Assembly (NCBI GenBank): GCA_016719055.1
Contig: JADKAW010000025.1
Location: forward strand, 1-64,000
Source: Candidatus Rhodoferax mariagerensis
GTDB taxonomy: Bacteria > Pseudomonadota > Gammaproteobacteria > Burkholderiales > Burkholderiaceae_C
Direction of reading: 5' to 3'
Length of the DNA stretch: 64,000 nt
A model generated the notes under the pieces. It made no database searches. It was given only the letters and a program-made list of their open reading frames with translations, and was not told the origin of the DNA. A program made the position numbers and the translations under genes. Positions 1-8,777 of the stretch are shown here, one piece after another; within the stretch, counting starts at the first letter, position 1, and every line of letters starts with the position of its first letter.

Positions 1-859
1 GCTCATCGCCAAGATCACTTCAATCTTTGCTTCAAGGCTTGCTGGATCCACATGAAAGCGTTCGCCAAACCCCTTGCACCGATGTCTTTGTGTATTTCGC
101 CAGTACGCTAACGCCGGGTCAATCAGTTCGTTCATCGGTGGTGCATCCGTCGTCAAAACCACGGCCTGTGTTGACAGCGCCTCATTGATGTAATGCCCAA
201 AACCTCCCCAGCCTCTGACGGGCACAGATGCACTCCGCCGAATTCATCAAGATGGCCAAGTCTGCTTCCGGGACAAAGTGCCGCATCACCCTGATGTTCA
301 GACCTTGGTATTTCACCCACTGCCGATCGCGAGTCACCACCACCAAGGGCGGCCATTCGGGGTGCCGGCGCCAGACATCCAGCAGCACCTGGGTGCCCTT
401 GAGCGTGCTTCGACCGGCGACGTGGATAAACCGGTCGAAACTTTTGGCGACCTCTGGCAGAAAACGGTCCACCGAGCTAAAGCCGATGTAGCGGGTGTCA
501 TACCCGCGCTCTTGAAAGATTTTTTCGGCGTAGCGCGACTTGCACCATACCTGGCTGCAGCGCGTCATGGCTTGCAGGGTGGGTGGGCGCAGCCATTCCT
601 GGTTGAGAACAATGACCGAGTCCGCCAGCACATTGAGCCAGCAGTCGGGCATTTTCAAAAAAATACCCAGATGTCGGCGCTTGGTCATTGCGCTGTTCAG
701 GGTAAGCCAAAGCCGGGGTGGGCAGCAGTTGCAGATTTCTTTGTCGTGAAACCTGGACGCTGACATCGCCACACTGATCCAGCGCAGCACTGACAATTTG
801 CGCGTCAACCCGCAGGCCTGGCGTGCCGCCGAGATGACATGAAACAAGGTTTGACTCAT
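1..859 (-). pseudogene. glycosyltransferase family 1, frameshifted, runs off window
   Basis: The reading frame from 859 down to about 245 encodes a group 1 glycosyltransferase-like protein, with stretches such as NQEWLRP, WCKSRYAEKIF, YIGFSSVDRF and HVAGRSTLKGT. The family then expects a block like GVHLCPSEAEGFGHYINEA. Here GVHLCPSEA lies in a second frame and GFGHYINEALSTQAVV in a third, which stays open to base 1. Two single-base losses between about 200 and 245 therefore break the gene. The N-terminus also looks atypical and may be truncated. The neighbour is a broken flippase, so this is probably the rim of a decayed polysaccharide locus. Sequencing error is possible for the paired shifts. 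Confidence 0.7.
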
Positions 860-884
860 GATTCGATAATCAGCAACACATGAT

Positions 885-2219
885 TTACACTACGCGGTTC
901 CTGAAGAGCCAAAAGACGCACTCATCAAGGGCGTTTTTGACGGTTGGCACGCGCTTTGGCTGATCAAGGCGCTTGGTTTTCTCAATACGGTGATTGTGGA
1001 TGACATCGACTCGGCCTGGACGCTCACGGTAGTTCAAGGCGCGTTTGGTGGATTGGTGTTGCTGGGACTGTCGCCGTTTGCGGGCGCGTATTTCAGGGAA
1101 CCTCAGGTTGAGCGTGTTTTTGTGGGTTCTTGCAGCCTGTTTGCTGTTGTCGGGCTTTACCAATATTGGCATTGCCCTGGCCAGCAAGGAGCTTAATTTT
1201 GCGGTTGAATTCAAATACATGGTTGGGATCAAGCTGACCGGCATTCTTTAAACCATGGTTGCGGCTTATTTTCTGCGGGACTATCGGGCGCTGCTGGTTG
1301 GCGTGATGGCCGGCTACCTGTCGGGGTGTGGGCTCAGTTACGCCCTGCACCCCTATCGTCCTGCTTGGAACACCCATAAGATGGCCGAGATCTGGGCACT
1401 GACCAAATGGCTGATGCTTGCGGGCGTGGGCGGGTTTTTCTGCGCAAAAGCGACGAGTTGATCGCCGCCCGCATCGGCAGCACGCATGAATTTGGCGTTT
1501 ACAACGTGGGCTCTGATCTGGGCCGGTTGCCCATTGGTGAATTAGGTCCGGCGATGCTGCGGGCTTTTCTGCCGGTGTTGTCCACCATCCAGAACGACCT
1601 GCAGCGCACCAACAGCGCCGTGCTGAAAACGCTGTCGGCCATCAACACCATCACTTTGCCCGTCGGGTTTGGTTTTGCCGCCGTGGCACTGCCCGCCACT
1701 GCCATTGTGCTGGGGCCGCAGTGGCTGGACGCGGCACCCCTGGTGGCTGCTTTTGCCTTGGCAGGTGTGGTGCAGTTTGCCATGTCACCCTTGGGCACCT
1801 TGCTCACGCTGCGGGGTCACACCCGGGTTCAGAGTCGTATTGTCTGGGTCGAGTTTGCCGTCTTCGTGGTGGCCTGCTTGTTGCTGGTGCCTCACTTTCA
1901 CCTGTTGGGCTTGGTTGGGTCACGCATTCTGGCCAGTTTGTGCAGCGCGGTGCTGGCGGCCCTGTCTACACAGCGGCTGTGCGACCTTCCAATGCGGCAA
2001 ATTGGTGGCGCCATTTGGCGGCCGCTGCTGGGTGCCATCGGCATGGCACTGCTGGTGTCTCTGGTGATCAGCCTGTTTCAAAATACCCTGGTTCAGCTTG
2101 TGGTCGGCGTGGTGAGCGGTGTTGCCTTTTACGCCACCTGGACGCTGGCCACCTGGTATTGGGCGGGCAAACCAGAGGGGTTTGAGTCAACCGTGATGGA
2201 TTATTTGCAACGGCGTTGA
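885..2219 (+). pseudogene. Wzx-like polysaccharide flippase, truncated and broken
   Basis: Successive frames match an oligosaccharide flippase of the MatE/PST type: AWTLTVVQGAF and AYFREPQVE, then GFTNIGIALASKELNF and LRDYRALLVGVMAG and LSYALHPYRPAW, then KSDELIAARIGSTHEFGVYNV with a hydrophobic C-terminal half (1446-2219 open). The lesions are a shift near 1130, an in-frame TAA at 1249-1251, and a shift near 1440. Roughly the first 80 residues of the family, including the first membrane helices, are absent, and the sequence starts abruptly after 885. Truncation plus a nonsense codon argue for real decay rather than only sequencing error. The longest intact piece (1407-2219) would encode 270 residues. 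Confidence 0.75.
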
Positions 2220-2284
2220 CACCTTCGTGACGCAACCCGCAGCACATCGCGTTTAGCGGCAACAAAGACGGTGCTCAGAATGGC

Positions 2285-2745
2285 TTACAAAGCGCACCAC
2301 GGAATCAGTTCAACCCCGCCACGGGTATAGCTGTCGTTGCCACCGTGCACCAGTCGTGCCGGCGCCGCCGGGTTGCCCAGGAGCGTGCGCCAAACCAGCA
2401 GGCCGCGCACCGCATCGGCGCCAGGCGTCGCCCCTGATTTGATTTCGATCGCCTGGGGTTTGCCCGCCTTGCTCGACCAGCAGGTCCACCTTGTGGCCAG
2501 AGCGGTCACGCCAGAAGCTCAGATTGGATGGCCGGGCGGTGTTCAACCGCTGCTTCAGGTAGTCTGCCACCACCCAGGTCTCAAACAGGGCACCCCGCAG
2601 CGGGTGAGTGGTCACCTGCGCTGCAGACTCGATACCCAGCAGCCAGGCGGCCAAGCCGGTGTCGTGAAAATAGAGTTTTGGAGTCTTGACCAGCCGTTTG
2701 TTGAAGTTCTGATGATGGGGTTGGACGCGGTGAATGATGTAGCTG
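2285..2745 (-). pseudogene. C-terminal fragment of DUF4143 AAA ATPase
   Basis: Read on the minus strand, the fragment gives KTPKLYFHDTGLAAWLLGI, RGALFETWVVADYLKQR, FWRDRSGHKVDLLVE and, after a one-base shift near 2480, QAIEIKSGATPGADAV. This is the DUF4143 (nuclease-like) end of the P-loop ATPase family whose N-terminus lies at 3439-3663. The two parts are separated by a transposase remnant in the opposite orientation. The middle of the protein, about 180 residues, is missing. It is a remnant with no expected function. Confidence 0.75.
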
Positions 2746-3391
2746 GATGTGTGCGCTCTGTACCAATCTGCGGTGCGTGGGCAATGGGAAAAGATAGCTG
2801 GCCAACCCTACCAATCCAAGACACTTGTGGTTGATCTCAATTTGAACGACCCCAAGGATGAAGTAGCACGTTGGATCAAGGTGCGTCTATCTTTTGTGCG
2901 TGGCATGCCTAGGCTCAGACAAGACGCAGCCAGGTAAATATGACTGGTGCGTGTTTCTCAGCACCGATGCCAATCTTGAGCCCCAGCAGATGCTTGAGCT
3001 TTATGCCGTGCGCTGGGCCATTGAGGTGTATTTCAAGGAGTCCAAGCAGCACCTGGGATTTCTCAAGGAGCAGGCACGTCACTATGCCGGTGTTGCCGCC
3101 TCCATCCATCTGACAGCGATCCGGTTTTGTTTGCTGGTCATTGCCAAGCATCATGGTGCCAGCGGCGTCGCGCAGATGAGGCAACAGATCGTGGGCAACG
3201 CTACCCAGATCGATTTCGCCGCCCGGCTGTGGGGGGAGCTTTTTCGTGCGTTGCTGGTGGGGCCCTTGAGGAACTCGCCGGTCCTGGGCGATAAGGCGGA
3301 CTTGGTGATGCAGACCATCGACATACACGTGCAACGCTTTGTGCAAGCCCTGCAACTTGACCCCCTGCAATTGCGCTTGGAGGCCACGTAA
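2746..3391 (+). mobile_element. IS4-family transposase remnant (C-terminal part)
   Basis: Two adjoining frames (about 2750-2925, then 2894-3391) encode the end of a DDE transposase. The second contains KYDWCVFLSTDANLEPQQM and then YAVRWAIEVYFKESK, which fits the Y-(2)-R-(3)-E-(6)-K signature of the IS4 superfamily exactly. The catalytic Glu is thus present, but the N-terminal part with the first catalytic Asp is absent and a frameshift lies near 2920. The element sits between the two halves of a DUF4143 ATPase gene. I did not identify terminal inverted repeats. Confidence 0.75.
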
Positions 3392-3438
3392 ATCAAGGGC
3401 TTGCGCGTGACTTGAGTGTGAAATTGAACCCCGAAACT

Positions 3439-3663
3439 TTAGTTGTTAAGAAAACCTTGCGGGTCAGTTTGCGCAAACTCCCGCTGCGCCGGGTTTTCCA
3501 GTGTCACGTAAGGGTGACCAGAAAACACGGCCCGGGCCAACGTGGTTTTGCCAGATTGGCGTGGACCGGTCAACGCCAACACAGGATAGCCCCGGGCGAG
3601 TTCGCGCAATGTGGTTTCAGCAGCTCTCGGGATCATTCGGCTGATTGTAAGTAAAACTGCCAA
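3439..3663 (-). pseudogene. N-terminal fragment of DUF4143 AAA ATPase
   Basis: Seventy-four codons with a Walker A motif GPRQSGKTT preceded by RELARGYPVLALT and followed by YVTLENPAQREFA. This is the typical start of DUF4143 ATPases. The likely native start is the internal Met at 3636 (MIPRAAETTLREL). The frame ends just inside the inserted transposase remnant, so the protein would carry the nucleotide-binding loop but neither Walker B nor the C-terminal domain. It is the partner of the fragment at 2285-2745. Confidence 0.75.
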
Positions 3664-3722
3664 TCAGCCAAGGCATCCACTTTCAGCTCGCGAAAGGACT
3701 TGCACCTCAGGGAGCCGCGAGT

Positions 3723-4128
3723 TCAGTGAACCGGGCCGTCAGTGCCAAAGATATCTGCGAGGGATGTGGCGGTCAAAATCGCCCCAGCCCAGCCGGCAAG
3801 TTGTTCTTCACTGGCCGTTCTCAGGCAATCCTGCACCCAGCCTGGCACAGAACCAAAGCGCAGCTGCAGTTGCAGCGCCACAAGCTTGGCAAAGCCCTGG
3901 TGCAAGCCACGCTCCAAGCCCTGTTCCAGGCCCTGTTGCATACCCTGACGAACCCCCTTCATCGTGGCCTCATCAAACCAGCGTTCAATCGTCTGTTCCA
4001 GCATGGTGTTTGCCTTCAAGACATCGTCGATCACGTCAAGTTCGCAAATGTTAGCCAATCAGCAGGTCGCGCACCATCTCGGGGTGCGAGAACAGCAGCT
4101 TGTAGCCGGTGTCGTGTGGGGTGGCGTT
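3723..4128 (-). pseudogene. Rpn/DUF4351 putative transposase, internally deleted copy
   Basis: The first about 24 codons (HDTGYKLLFSHPEMVRDLL) are followed almost directly by the last third of the protein (ANICELDVIDDVLKANTM ... SLADIFGTDGPVH). Compared with the intact copy at 5629-6630, about 200 residues including the nuclease core are deleted at 4057. The remaining C-terminal part has an extra Q/E-G-L heptad-like repeat. It is one of four related copies within 3.2 kb. Confidence 0.75.
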
Positions 4129-4175
4129 GGACTTGGGTCGGCATTGTCGGGCGTGTTGCTGGACATTTTCGATGT

Positions 4176-4222
4176 ATTTTTGCCTTCCAGCCCTTATCAG
4201 ATATGCGCTAATAGCTATCAAA
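4176..4222. repeat. dispersed Comamonad repeat, copy 1
   Basis: Contains TGCCTTCCAGCCCTTATC followed by ATGCGCTAATAGCTATCA, the reverse orientation of the family core. It lies between the deleted Rpn copy and the broken GT2 gene. Confidence 0.65.
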
Positions 4223-4245
4223 CAGATATTAATGTGCCGCTGGCA

Positions 4246-5150
4246 TTACCCCCCACTCGACCACATCAGCGTCGGCAGCAGGTCCTGTGGGGTGGGGGGC
4301 AACTCTTGTTTCAGGCGCCGCAGCGCCCAAAGTCGCAAAGGATGGCCGCGTAACAAAGGCTGCGCCAATTCGGGACAACGTTGTATCCAATCCATCACCA
4401 TGGCATGGGATGTGGCGGGTAGCAGCTCCGGCGCACTCTTGTGCAAGGAAAAAAAATCCTTGAACGCCTCCATTTCGAGGTCGCCTCGGGCTTGGCGCAA
4501 GCGGCGGCTCCAGTAGATAAATGTGCTCGACGGGCGCCACCAGACCAGATCATCCATATCCCAAGTGGCGTCACTGTGCACCAGCAAACGGGCATCGTTC
4601 CAGTCATGGGTTGCGGGTCTCAGGTCATAAGTCATCATTGCACCCATCATTGAATCTGTGCGATACAAGCCCACCGGAAGCCGAATGCCACGCTGTTTGA
4701 TACGGGCCATGAAAGAACCCTTGATGCAACACAAATTGCCATGAATGCCGCCGTTTTTCAACATGTTGGCGCGCAGCACGGGCGCAGAATGCCCGACCGT
4801 GGGCACGCCCGAACCGCCTTGGGCCAGGGCGCTGCCCATCACGGCATCACCCAGCAGATGCAGCGCGTCAGGCAATGGCCTGGCATAACCGTCGACAAAA
4901 AAGGTCAGAGCCTGCCCTTGCCAAATCTGATGACAATACTGGTTCCAGGCGTTGGCCTTGTCGCCATGAGGGATGCCACAGTCGCAGGGTCACTTCGTCA
5001 GGCCGAGTCAGGCGCTGGGATAGCGCTTTTTCAGTGCATTGGCAAGGGTTGGATTACCGTTTGCCAGAACGTCGATGGTCAGGCCCGCCGGCGCGGCCTT
5101 TAACACGGCAGCTACCGACCGCATCAACACCGGAGGTGTTTCGCGGGCGG
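4246..5150 (-). pseudogene. family 2 glycosyltransferase, frameshifted
   Basis: From about 4990 to 4246 one frame reads DKANAWNQYCHQIW, FFVDGYARPLPDALHL, GVPTVGHSA, GGIHGNLCCIKGSF, GIRLPVGLYRTDSMMGAMM and a basic WRRP/RRLRQARGDLE region. This is a GT2-type enzyme with an FVDGY acceptor loop. The N-terminal piece (MFAARETPPVLMRS, LTIDVLANGN) lies in another frame at about 5150-5010, so a one-base lesion near 5000 separates them. Sequence upstream of 5160 no longer resembles the family and merges with a fragment of an Rpn gene. Its substrate is unknown. Confidence 0.6.
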
Positions 5151-5277
5151 CGAACATGGCTAGTGACCAATTGTTTTTTGTCATTCAGAACGGCTGATAA
5201 AACGCACGTTTTCTTCCAACGGATCAACAGCATAACGTGTTTGATGGCAGCAAAACGCTGCGTTCTGAAGGCCTGTA

Positions 5278-5359
5278 GCCAATCAGCAGGTCGCGTACCA
5301 TCTCGGGGGTGCGAGAGCAGCAGCTTGTAGCCGGTGTCGTGAGGGATGGCGTTGGACAT
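5278..5359 (-). pseudogene. N-terminal fragment of Rpn-type putative transposase
   Basis: Encodes MSNAIPHDTGYKLLLSHP followed, after a one-base shift, by MVRDLLIGY, nearly identical to the first 28 residues of the intact copy at 5629-6630. Upstream bases 5358-5408 also match those upstream of the intact gene (6630-6679), so the duplication included the promoter side. The rest of the gene is absent. Confidence 0.75.
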
Positions 5360-5574
5360 GGGTGGGCATTATCGGGCGCGTTGCCGTACTGTCCGACGCA
5401 CTGGCTAGTAGTTCGTTTCATAAAATGGTTACACATGAAATCGATGGATTTTTTCAGTCTGGCTAGGCGCGAGGAGGCGACATAGCCGTAGCTATGGCAA
5501 CGACGAGCAACAACGCCAGGCGGGAAAAGACGCGATTTCATGTAAGCGTTTTGGTGAAACGGACTGCCAGTGTT

Positions 5575-5611
5575 AAAAAGCCCGTCGGGCACAGGGCCGA
5601 ACGGGCTTTTT
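5575..5611 (-). terminator. bidirectional intrinsic terminator after the Rpn gene
   Basis: Stem AGCCCGT/ACGGGCT around a GC-rich loop, flanked by A5 on the left and T5 on the right, so it can act on either strand. It lies 18 bases past the stop of the minus-strand Rpn gene. A second copy is at 6688-6720. Confidence 0.7.
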
Positions 5612-5628
5612 GTCAAAGGACCGCGAGA

Positions 5629-6630
5629 TCAGTGAACCGGGCTGTCCGTGCCAAAGAGGTCTGCAAGAGAGGTGGCGGTCAAGATCGCCCCAGCCCAGGC
5701 GGTGAGTTGTTCTTCGCTGGCCGTGCTCAGGCGCTCTTGCACCCAGCTTGGCACAGGACCAAAACGCAGCTGCAATTGCAGCGCCACAAGCTTGGCAAAG
5801 CCCTGGTGCAGGCCCTGCTCCAGGCCTTGCTGCATACCCTGGCGAACCCCCTTCATCGTGGCTTCATCAAACCAGCGTTCAATTGTTTGTTCCAGCATGG
5901 TGTTTTCCTTCAAGATATCGTCGATTGCGTCAAGCTCGCAAATGTTAGCCTGTGGCACCTTGCGGCGCAACAGCAGCTTGAACCAAACCCCTATGGTGCG
6001 CCGCAGTGCGTCCATGTCGGCTTCGTGCAGCACGGCATCGAGCGCGCGCATGATGTCAAAGGTGGCTTTGACGGTGCGGCTTTGCTCAACCCCAAACAGC
6101 GCCTCGGCCAGGTTGCGCACTTCTGGCAGCGGGTGCAGCTTGAGCCGTGCTTCATCGACCAGGTGGTAACGCAGGTGCGGACGGTACAGCTCCAGGCCTG
6201 GCAAACCCGGGCCAAAGCAGTCAGCCACATCTTGTGATGCCTTCCAATGCGGTGTGCCGTTGTACAGCACGATAGGCACGATGGGTGGCAGCAGGCCGTT
6301 TTGAAGCTCGCCTTCACGCACCAGATGTTGCGACAGCAGCCCCAGGTACACCATCATGCGCAGCGCCATCCAAGGGTCGGATTCGCTCTGGAATTCCAGC
6401 AACAGATACACCCAGACCCATTGCTGGCCTACCTTGAGCCGCCAGACCATGTCGTCATGGCGATGTTGCTCTTTTTCGCTGACGTAACTGCCGTTGACGC
6501 GCTTGAGGGTGCTGAAGTCGGCTTCTTGGAGCCAGTCGCCCGGCAGGTAGCCAATCAGCAGGTCGCGTACCATCTCAGGGTGCGAGAACAGCAGTTTGTA
6601 GCCGGTGTCATGAGGGATGGCATTGGACAT
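5629..6630 (-). CDS. Rpn family recombination-promoting nuclease/putative transposase
   Basis: A 333-residue full-length member of the Rpn (PD-(D/E)XK, YhgA-like) family. The N-terminus HDTGYKLLFSHPEMVRDLL is typical. The nuclease core includes RLKVGQQWVWVYLLLEFQS with the E-x-Q motif and then DPWMALRMMVYLGLL. The C-terminal third has a Q-G-L repeat helix (about 265-285) and a DUF4351-like end with LTAWAGAILTATSLADLFG. Characterised relatives are DNA endonucleases that stimulate RecA-independent recombination; that role here is inference. Three partial copies flank it, so this is probably the source or survivor of local duplications. A bidirectional terminator follows the stop codon. Confidence 0.85.
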   Translation of the reverse strand: MSNAIPHDTGYKLLFSHPEMVRDLLIGYLPGDWLQEADFSTLKRVNGSYVSEKEQHRHDDMVWRLKVGQQWVWVYLLLEFQSESDPWMALRMMVYLGLLSQHLVREGELQNGLLPPIVPIVLYNGTPHWKASQDVADCFGPGLPGLELYRPHLRYHLVDEARLKLHPLPEVRNLAEALFGVEQSRTVKATFDIMRALDAVLHEADMDALRRTIGVWFKLLLRRKVPQANICELDAIDDILKENTMLEQTIERWFDEATMKGVRQGMQQGLEQGLHQGFAKLVALQLQLRFGPVPSWVQERLSTASEEQLTAWAGAILTATSLADLFGTDSPVH

Positions 6631-6687
6631 GGGTGGGCATTATCGGGCGTGTTGCCGTACTGTCCGACGCACTGGCTAGGGTTAAAG

Positions 6688-6720
6688 AGCCCGTCGGGCA
6701 CAGGGCCGGACGGGCTTTTT
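6688..6720 (-). terminator. second copy of the bidirectional terminator
   Basis: AGCCCGTC/GACGGGCT stem followed by T5 on the plus strand, matching 5575-5611. The left A tract is interrupted here (AAAGAG). Confidence 0.6.
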
Positions 6721-6737
6721 GTCAAAGGACCGCGAGA

Positions 6738-6856
6738 TCAGTGAACCGGGCTGTCCGTGCCAAAGAGGTCTGCAAGAGAGGTGGCGGTCAAGATCGCCCC
6801 AGCCCAGGCGGTGAGTTGTTCTTCGCTGGCCGTGCTCAGGCGCTCTTGCACCCAGT
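6738..6856 (-). pseudogene. C-terminal fragment of Rpn-type putative transposase
   Basis: Thirty-seven in-frame residues (VQERLSTASEEQLTAWAG ... LFGTDSPVH) identical to the end of the intact gene. Homology stops at 6856 and the upstream sequence is unrelated. It is part of the direct repeat. Confidence 0.75.
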
Positions 6857-6980
6857 AACAACACAGAATGGTGGCGACTGAATTTGCCCGACCTGGAGAT
6901 GCAAGTGTTGGTGTCCACTTTGGTGGTAGCAGCCAACCCGGTGAGTGCTGCATTGCAGCACCCAGGCAGTTTACACACCA

Positions 6981-7030
6981 AATCGGCTTCCAGCTCTTAT
7001 AAGACTTACTCTAGTTGCTATTATTATTGA
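6981..7030. repeat. dispersed Comamonad repeat, copy 2 (degenerate)
   Basis: CTTCCAGCTCTTATAAGAC followed by a GCTATTATTATTGA end resembles the reverse-orientation copies at 4176 and 50913 but is more diverged. The rest of 6857-7036 shows no gene. Confidence 0.4.
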
Positions 7031-7036
7031 ATCTGC

Positions 7037-7675
7037 CTATGCGTCGGCCACATAAGGATTGGTGCGCCGCTCCCGGCCAAAGGTGCTTTCGGGGCCGTGG
7101 CCGGGGATGAACACCGTGTCATCGCCCATGGGCCACAGGCGGGTTTTGATGCTGTGGATCAGCGTGGCGTGGTCGCCCTGTGGAAAGTCGGTGCGGCCAA
7201 TCGAGCCGGCAAACAAAACGTCGCCCACAAAAGCCCGTTTGGCTTCGCCTGAGTAAAACACAACATGGCCTGGTGTGTGGCCCGGGCAATGCCGCACATT
7301 CAGCGTGCTGTGGCCCAGAGTTACCGTGTCGCCATCTTTCAGCCAGCGCGTGGGCTTAAAGGTCTTGGCCAGCGGAAAACCATACATCTGGCTTTGCTTG
7401 GGAAGGCCGTCTATCCAGAACTGGTCGCCCGGGTGCGGGCCGATGATGGGCAAATCCAGACGCGCGGCCAGCTCACCGGTGCCACCCGCGTGGTCAATGT
7501 GGGCGTGGGTCAGCCAGATCTGCTCCAACTTCAGTCCCAGATGCCTGACATTCGCCAGTATCTCGTCCAGATCGCCACCGGGGTCAATCACCGCGGCTTG
7601 TTGGGTTTGGTCACACCAGACCAGAGAGCAGTTTTGCTCAAAAGCGGTGACGGGAATTGTCAGGTATTGAAACAT
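7037..7675 (-). CDS. MBL-fold hydrolase, glyoxalase II-like (YcbL type)
   Basis: 212 residues of the metallo-beta-lactamase fold. The zinc motif THAHIDHAGG lies near residue 56, followed by a histidine in the GHTPGH segment (near 133) and an aspartate in FVGDVLF. The ending PGHGPESTFGRERRTNP is typical of the small single-domain glyoxalase II-like group (about 210-215 residues), which lacks the extra substrate-binding domain of true GloB. It probably hydrolyses a glutathione or other thioester in the cytoplasm; the substrate is unknown. The start is the ATG at 7675. An SSB-like gene lies 25 bases upstream on the same strand. Confidence 0.9.
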   Translation of the reverse strand: MFQYLTIPVTAFEQNCSLVWCDQTQQAAVIDPGGDLDEILANVRHLGLKLEQIWLTHAHIDHAGGTGELAARLDLPIIGPHPGDQFWIDGLPKQSQMYGFPLAKTFKPTRWLKDGDTVTLGHSTLNVRHCPGHTPGHVVFYSGEAKRAFVGDVLFAGSIGRTDFPQGDHATLIHSIKTRLWPMGDDTVFIPGHGPESTFGRERRTNPYVADA

Positions 7676-7699
7676 GCTCAGTGGCCCAGTTGTTTTGAT

Positions 7700-8002
7700 C
7701 TATATGTGTAAATGAGTGCCAAGCACCCGGTGCGCCACCAAGTCTAGCGCCGGCTTGATGTTGCCCTGTTTGTCGGTCCAGGCCTTGGGGGTCAGGCTTC
7801 CGGCAACCGCCACTGAATCACCCTCACACAGTTCCAGCAAGGCGATTCGAGGCGCCTCATCGAAGGCAATCACATTCACAATCAGAGGCTCGCCATCTCC
7901 TGCCTGTGCCAGCACCTTGGCTAGCACAAAACGACTGTCCCCCTTGCCCAGGCGCTGCTCCGGGTCACCCAGTACCTTGCCCGCCACCAAACCATCGATC
8001 AT
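7700..8002 (-). CDS. single-stranded DNA-binding (OB-fold) protein, SSB-like
   Basis: 100 residues with the pattern of short SSB/PriB-like OB-fold proteins: MIDGLVAGKVLG at the start, a central FVLAKVLA and LIVNVIAFDE, then GDSVAVAGSLTPKAW and a LDLVAHRVL end. It is shorter than housekeeping Ssb (about 170) and has no acidic DDDIPF-like tail, so it is an accessory form. It may bind single-stranded DNA, but the partner is unknown. It lies on the same strand as the MBL gene with a short gap and may be co-transcribed. Confidence 0.75.
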   Translation of the reverse strand: MIDGLVAGKVLGDPEQRLGKGDSRFVLAKVLAQAGDGEPLIVNVIAFDEAPRIALLELCEGDSVAVAGSLTPKAWTDKQGNIKPALDLVAHRVLGTHLHI

Positions 8003-8107
8003 TTATTCACCTCAAACCCATGCAAACAGGGGCTGCATGGTAGCCGCTGTTCACCGCTCGTTGGGCATTGGCTATAGTGTCCGACTTCTGATTCATTAAA
8101 ACATCCC

Positions 8108-8530
8108 ATGTCTATCTGGCAACAACCCATCTTTGCAGAAACCCTGACGGCTTTCAGCGCCAATTCGGCAGTGAGCCATCTGGGCATTGAATTTCTGGAA
8201 GTCGGCGACGACTTTATCAGCGCACGTGTGCCGGTCGATGCACGCACCTGCCAGCCTTTTGGTTTGCTGCATGGTGGCGTCAGCGTGGTTCTGGCAGAGA
8301 CGCTAGGCTCATGCGGCGCCAACTTTGCCTGCCCGCCCGGTTATCAGGCTGTCGGTCTGGACATCAATGCCAACCACCTGCGAGGCGTCACCAGCGGCTG
8401 GGTGACCGGCATTGCCAGACCAGTGCACCTGGGTCGCACCACCCAGGTATGGCAAATTGAACTGCGCAACGACGCCAATGATCTGACCTGTGTGTCGCGC
8501 ATAACCATGGCCGTGCTGGCACCCAAATAA
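8108..8530 (+). CDS. hotdog-fold thioesterase (PaaI/YdiI type)
   Basis: 140 residues with the hotdog signature. The core FGLLHGGVSVVLAETLGS contains the HGG and the catalytic glutamate of the YdiI/EntH group. It is followed by GLDINANHLRGV and WVTGIARPVHLGRTTQVWQI. Relatives hydrolyse aryl- or acyl-CoA thioesters such as DHNA-CoA or phenylacetyl-type CoA; the actual substrate cannot be told. The gene is monocistronic, divergent from the SSB-like gene, and ends in a strong terminator. Confidence 0.9.
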   Translation: MSIWQQPIFAETLTAFSANSAVSHLGIEFLEVGDDFISARVPVDARTCQPFGLLHGGVSVVLAETLGSCGANFACPPGYQAVGLDINANHLRGVTSGWVTGIARPVHLGRTTQVWQIELRNDANDLTCVSRITMAVLAPK

Positions 8531-8541
8531 CGCTTGGCAAA

Positions 8542-8568
8542 AAAACCCGGCACGTGAGGCCGGGTTTT
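8542..8568 (+). terminator. intrinsic terminator after the thioesterase gene
   Basis: Perfect 10-base stem AAAACCCGGC/GCCGGGTTTT with a 7-base loop, starting 12 bases after the stop codon. The A and T ends make it potentially bidirectional, so it may also stop transcripts from the eut operon on the other strand. Confidence 0.9.
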
Positions 8569-8777
8569 CTTCCACGAGTACGTGGCACGCTAGGTGCATG
8601 AGGCAGTCGCCCGATCGCAATCTTGTATCTCAGGCCAATTCAGGTTTTGCGCCAAATCAAGAAAGTACCAAATTCCAACTAAAAAACGTCAAAGTTTCAG
8701 CCCGATACCATCAGGTCCGTTGGGCGAACCCATGGCGAGGTGGCCCATGGCAAGAAAACAGTGACGCTAAAGTTGCT

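Larger units (their letters stand above)
6680..6856. repeat. direct repeat of 5571-5741
   Basis: About 175 bases, nearly identical to 5571-5741. They comprise the terminator and the last 39 codons of the Rpn gene. The two copies bracket the intact gene, as expected from an unequal duplication. Confidence 0.85.
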
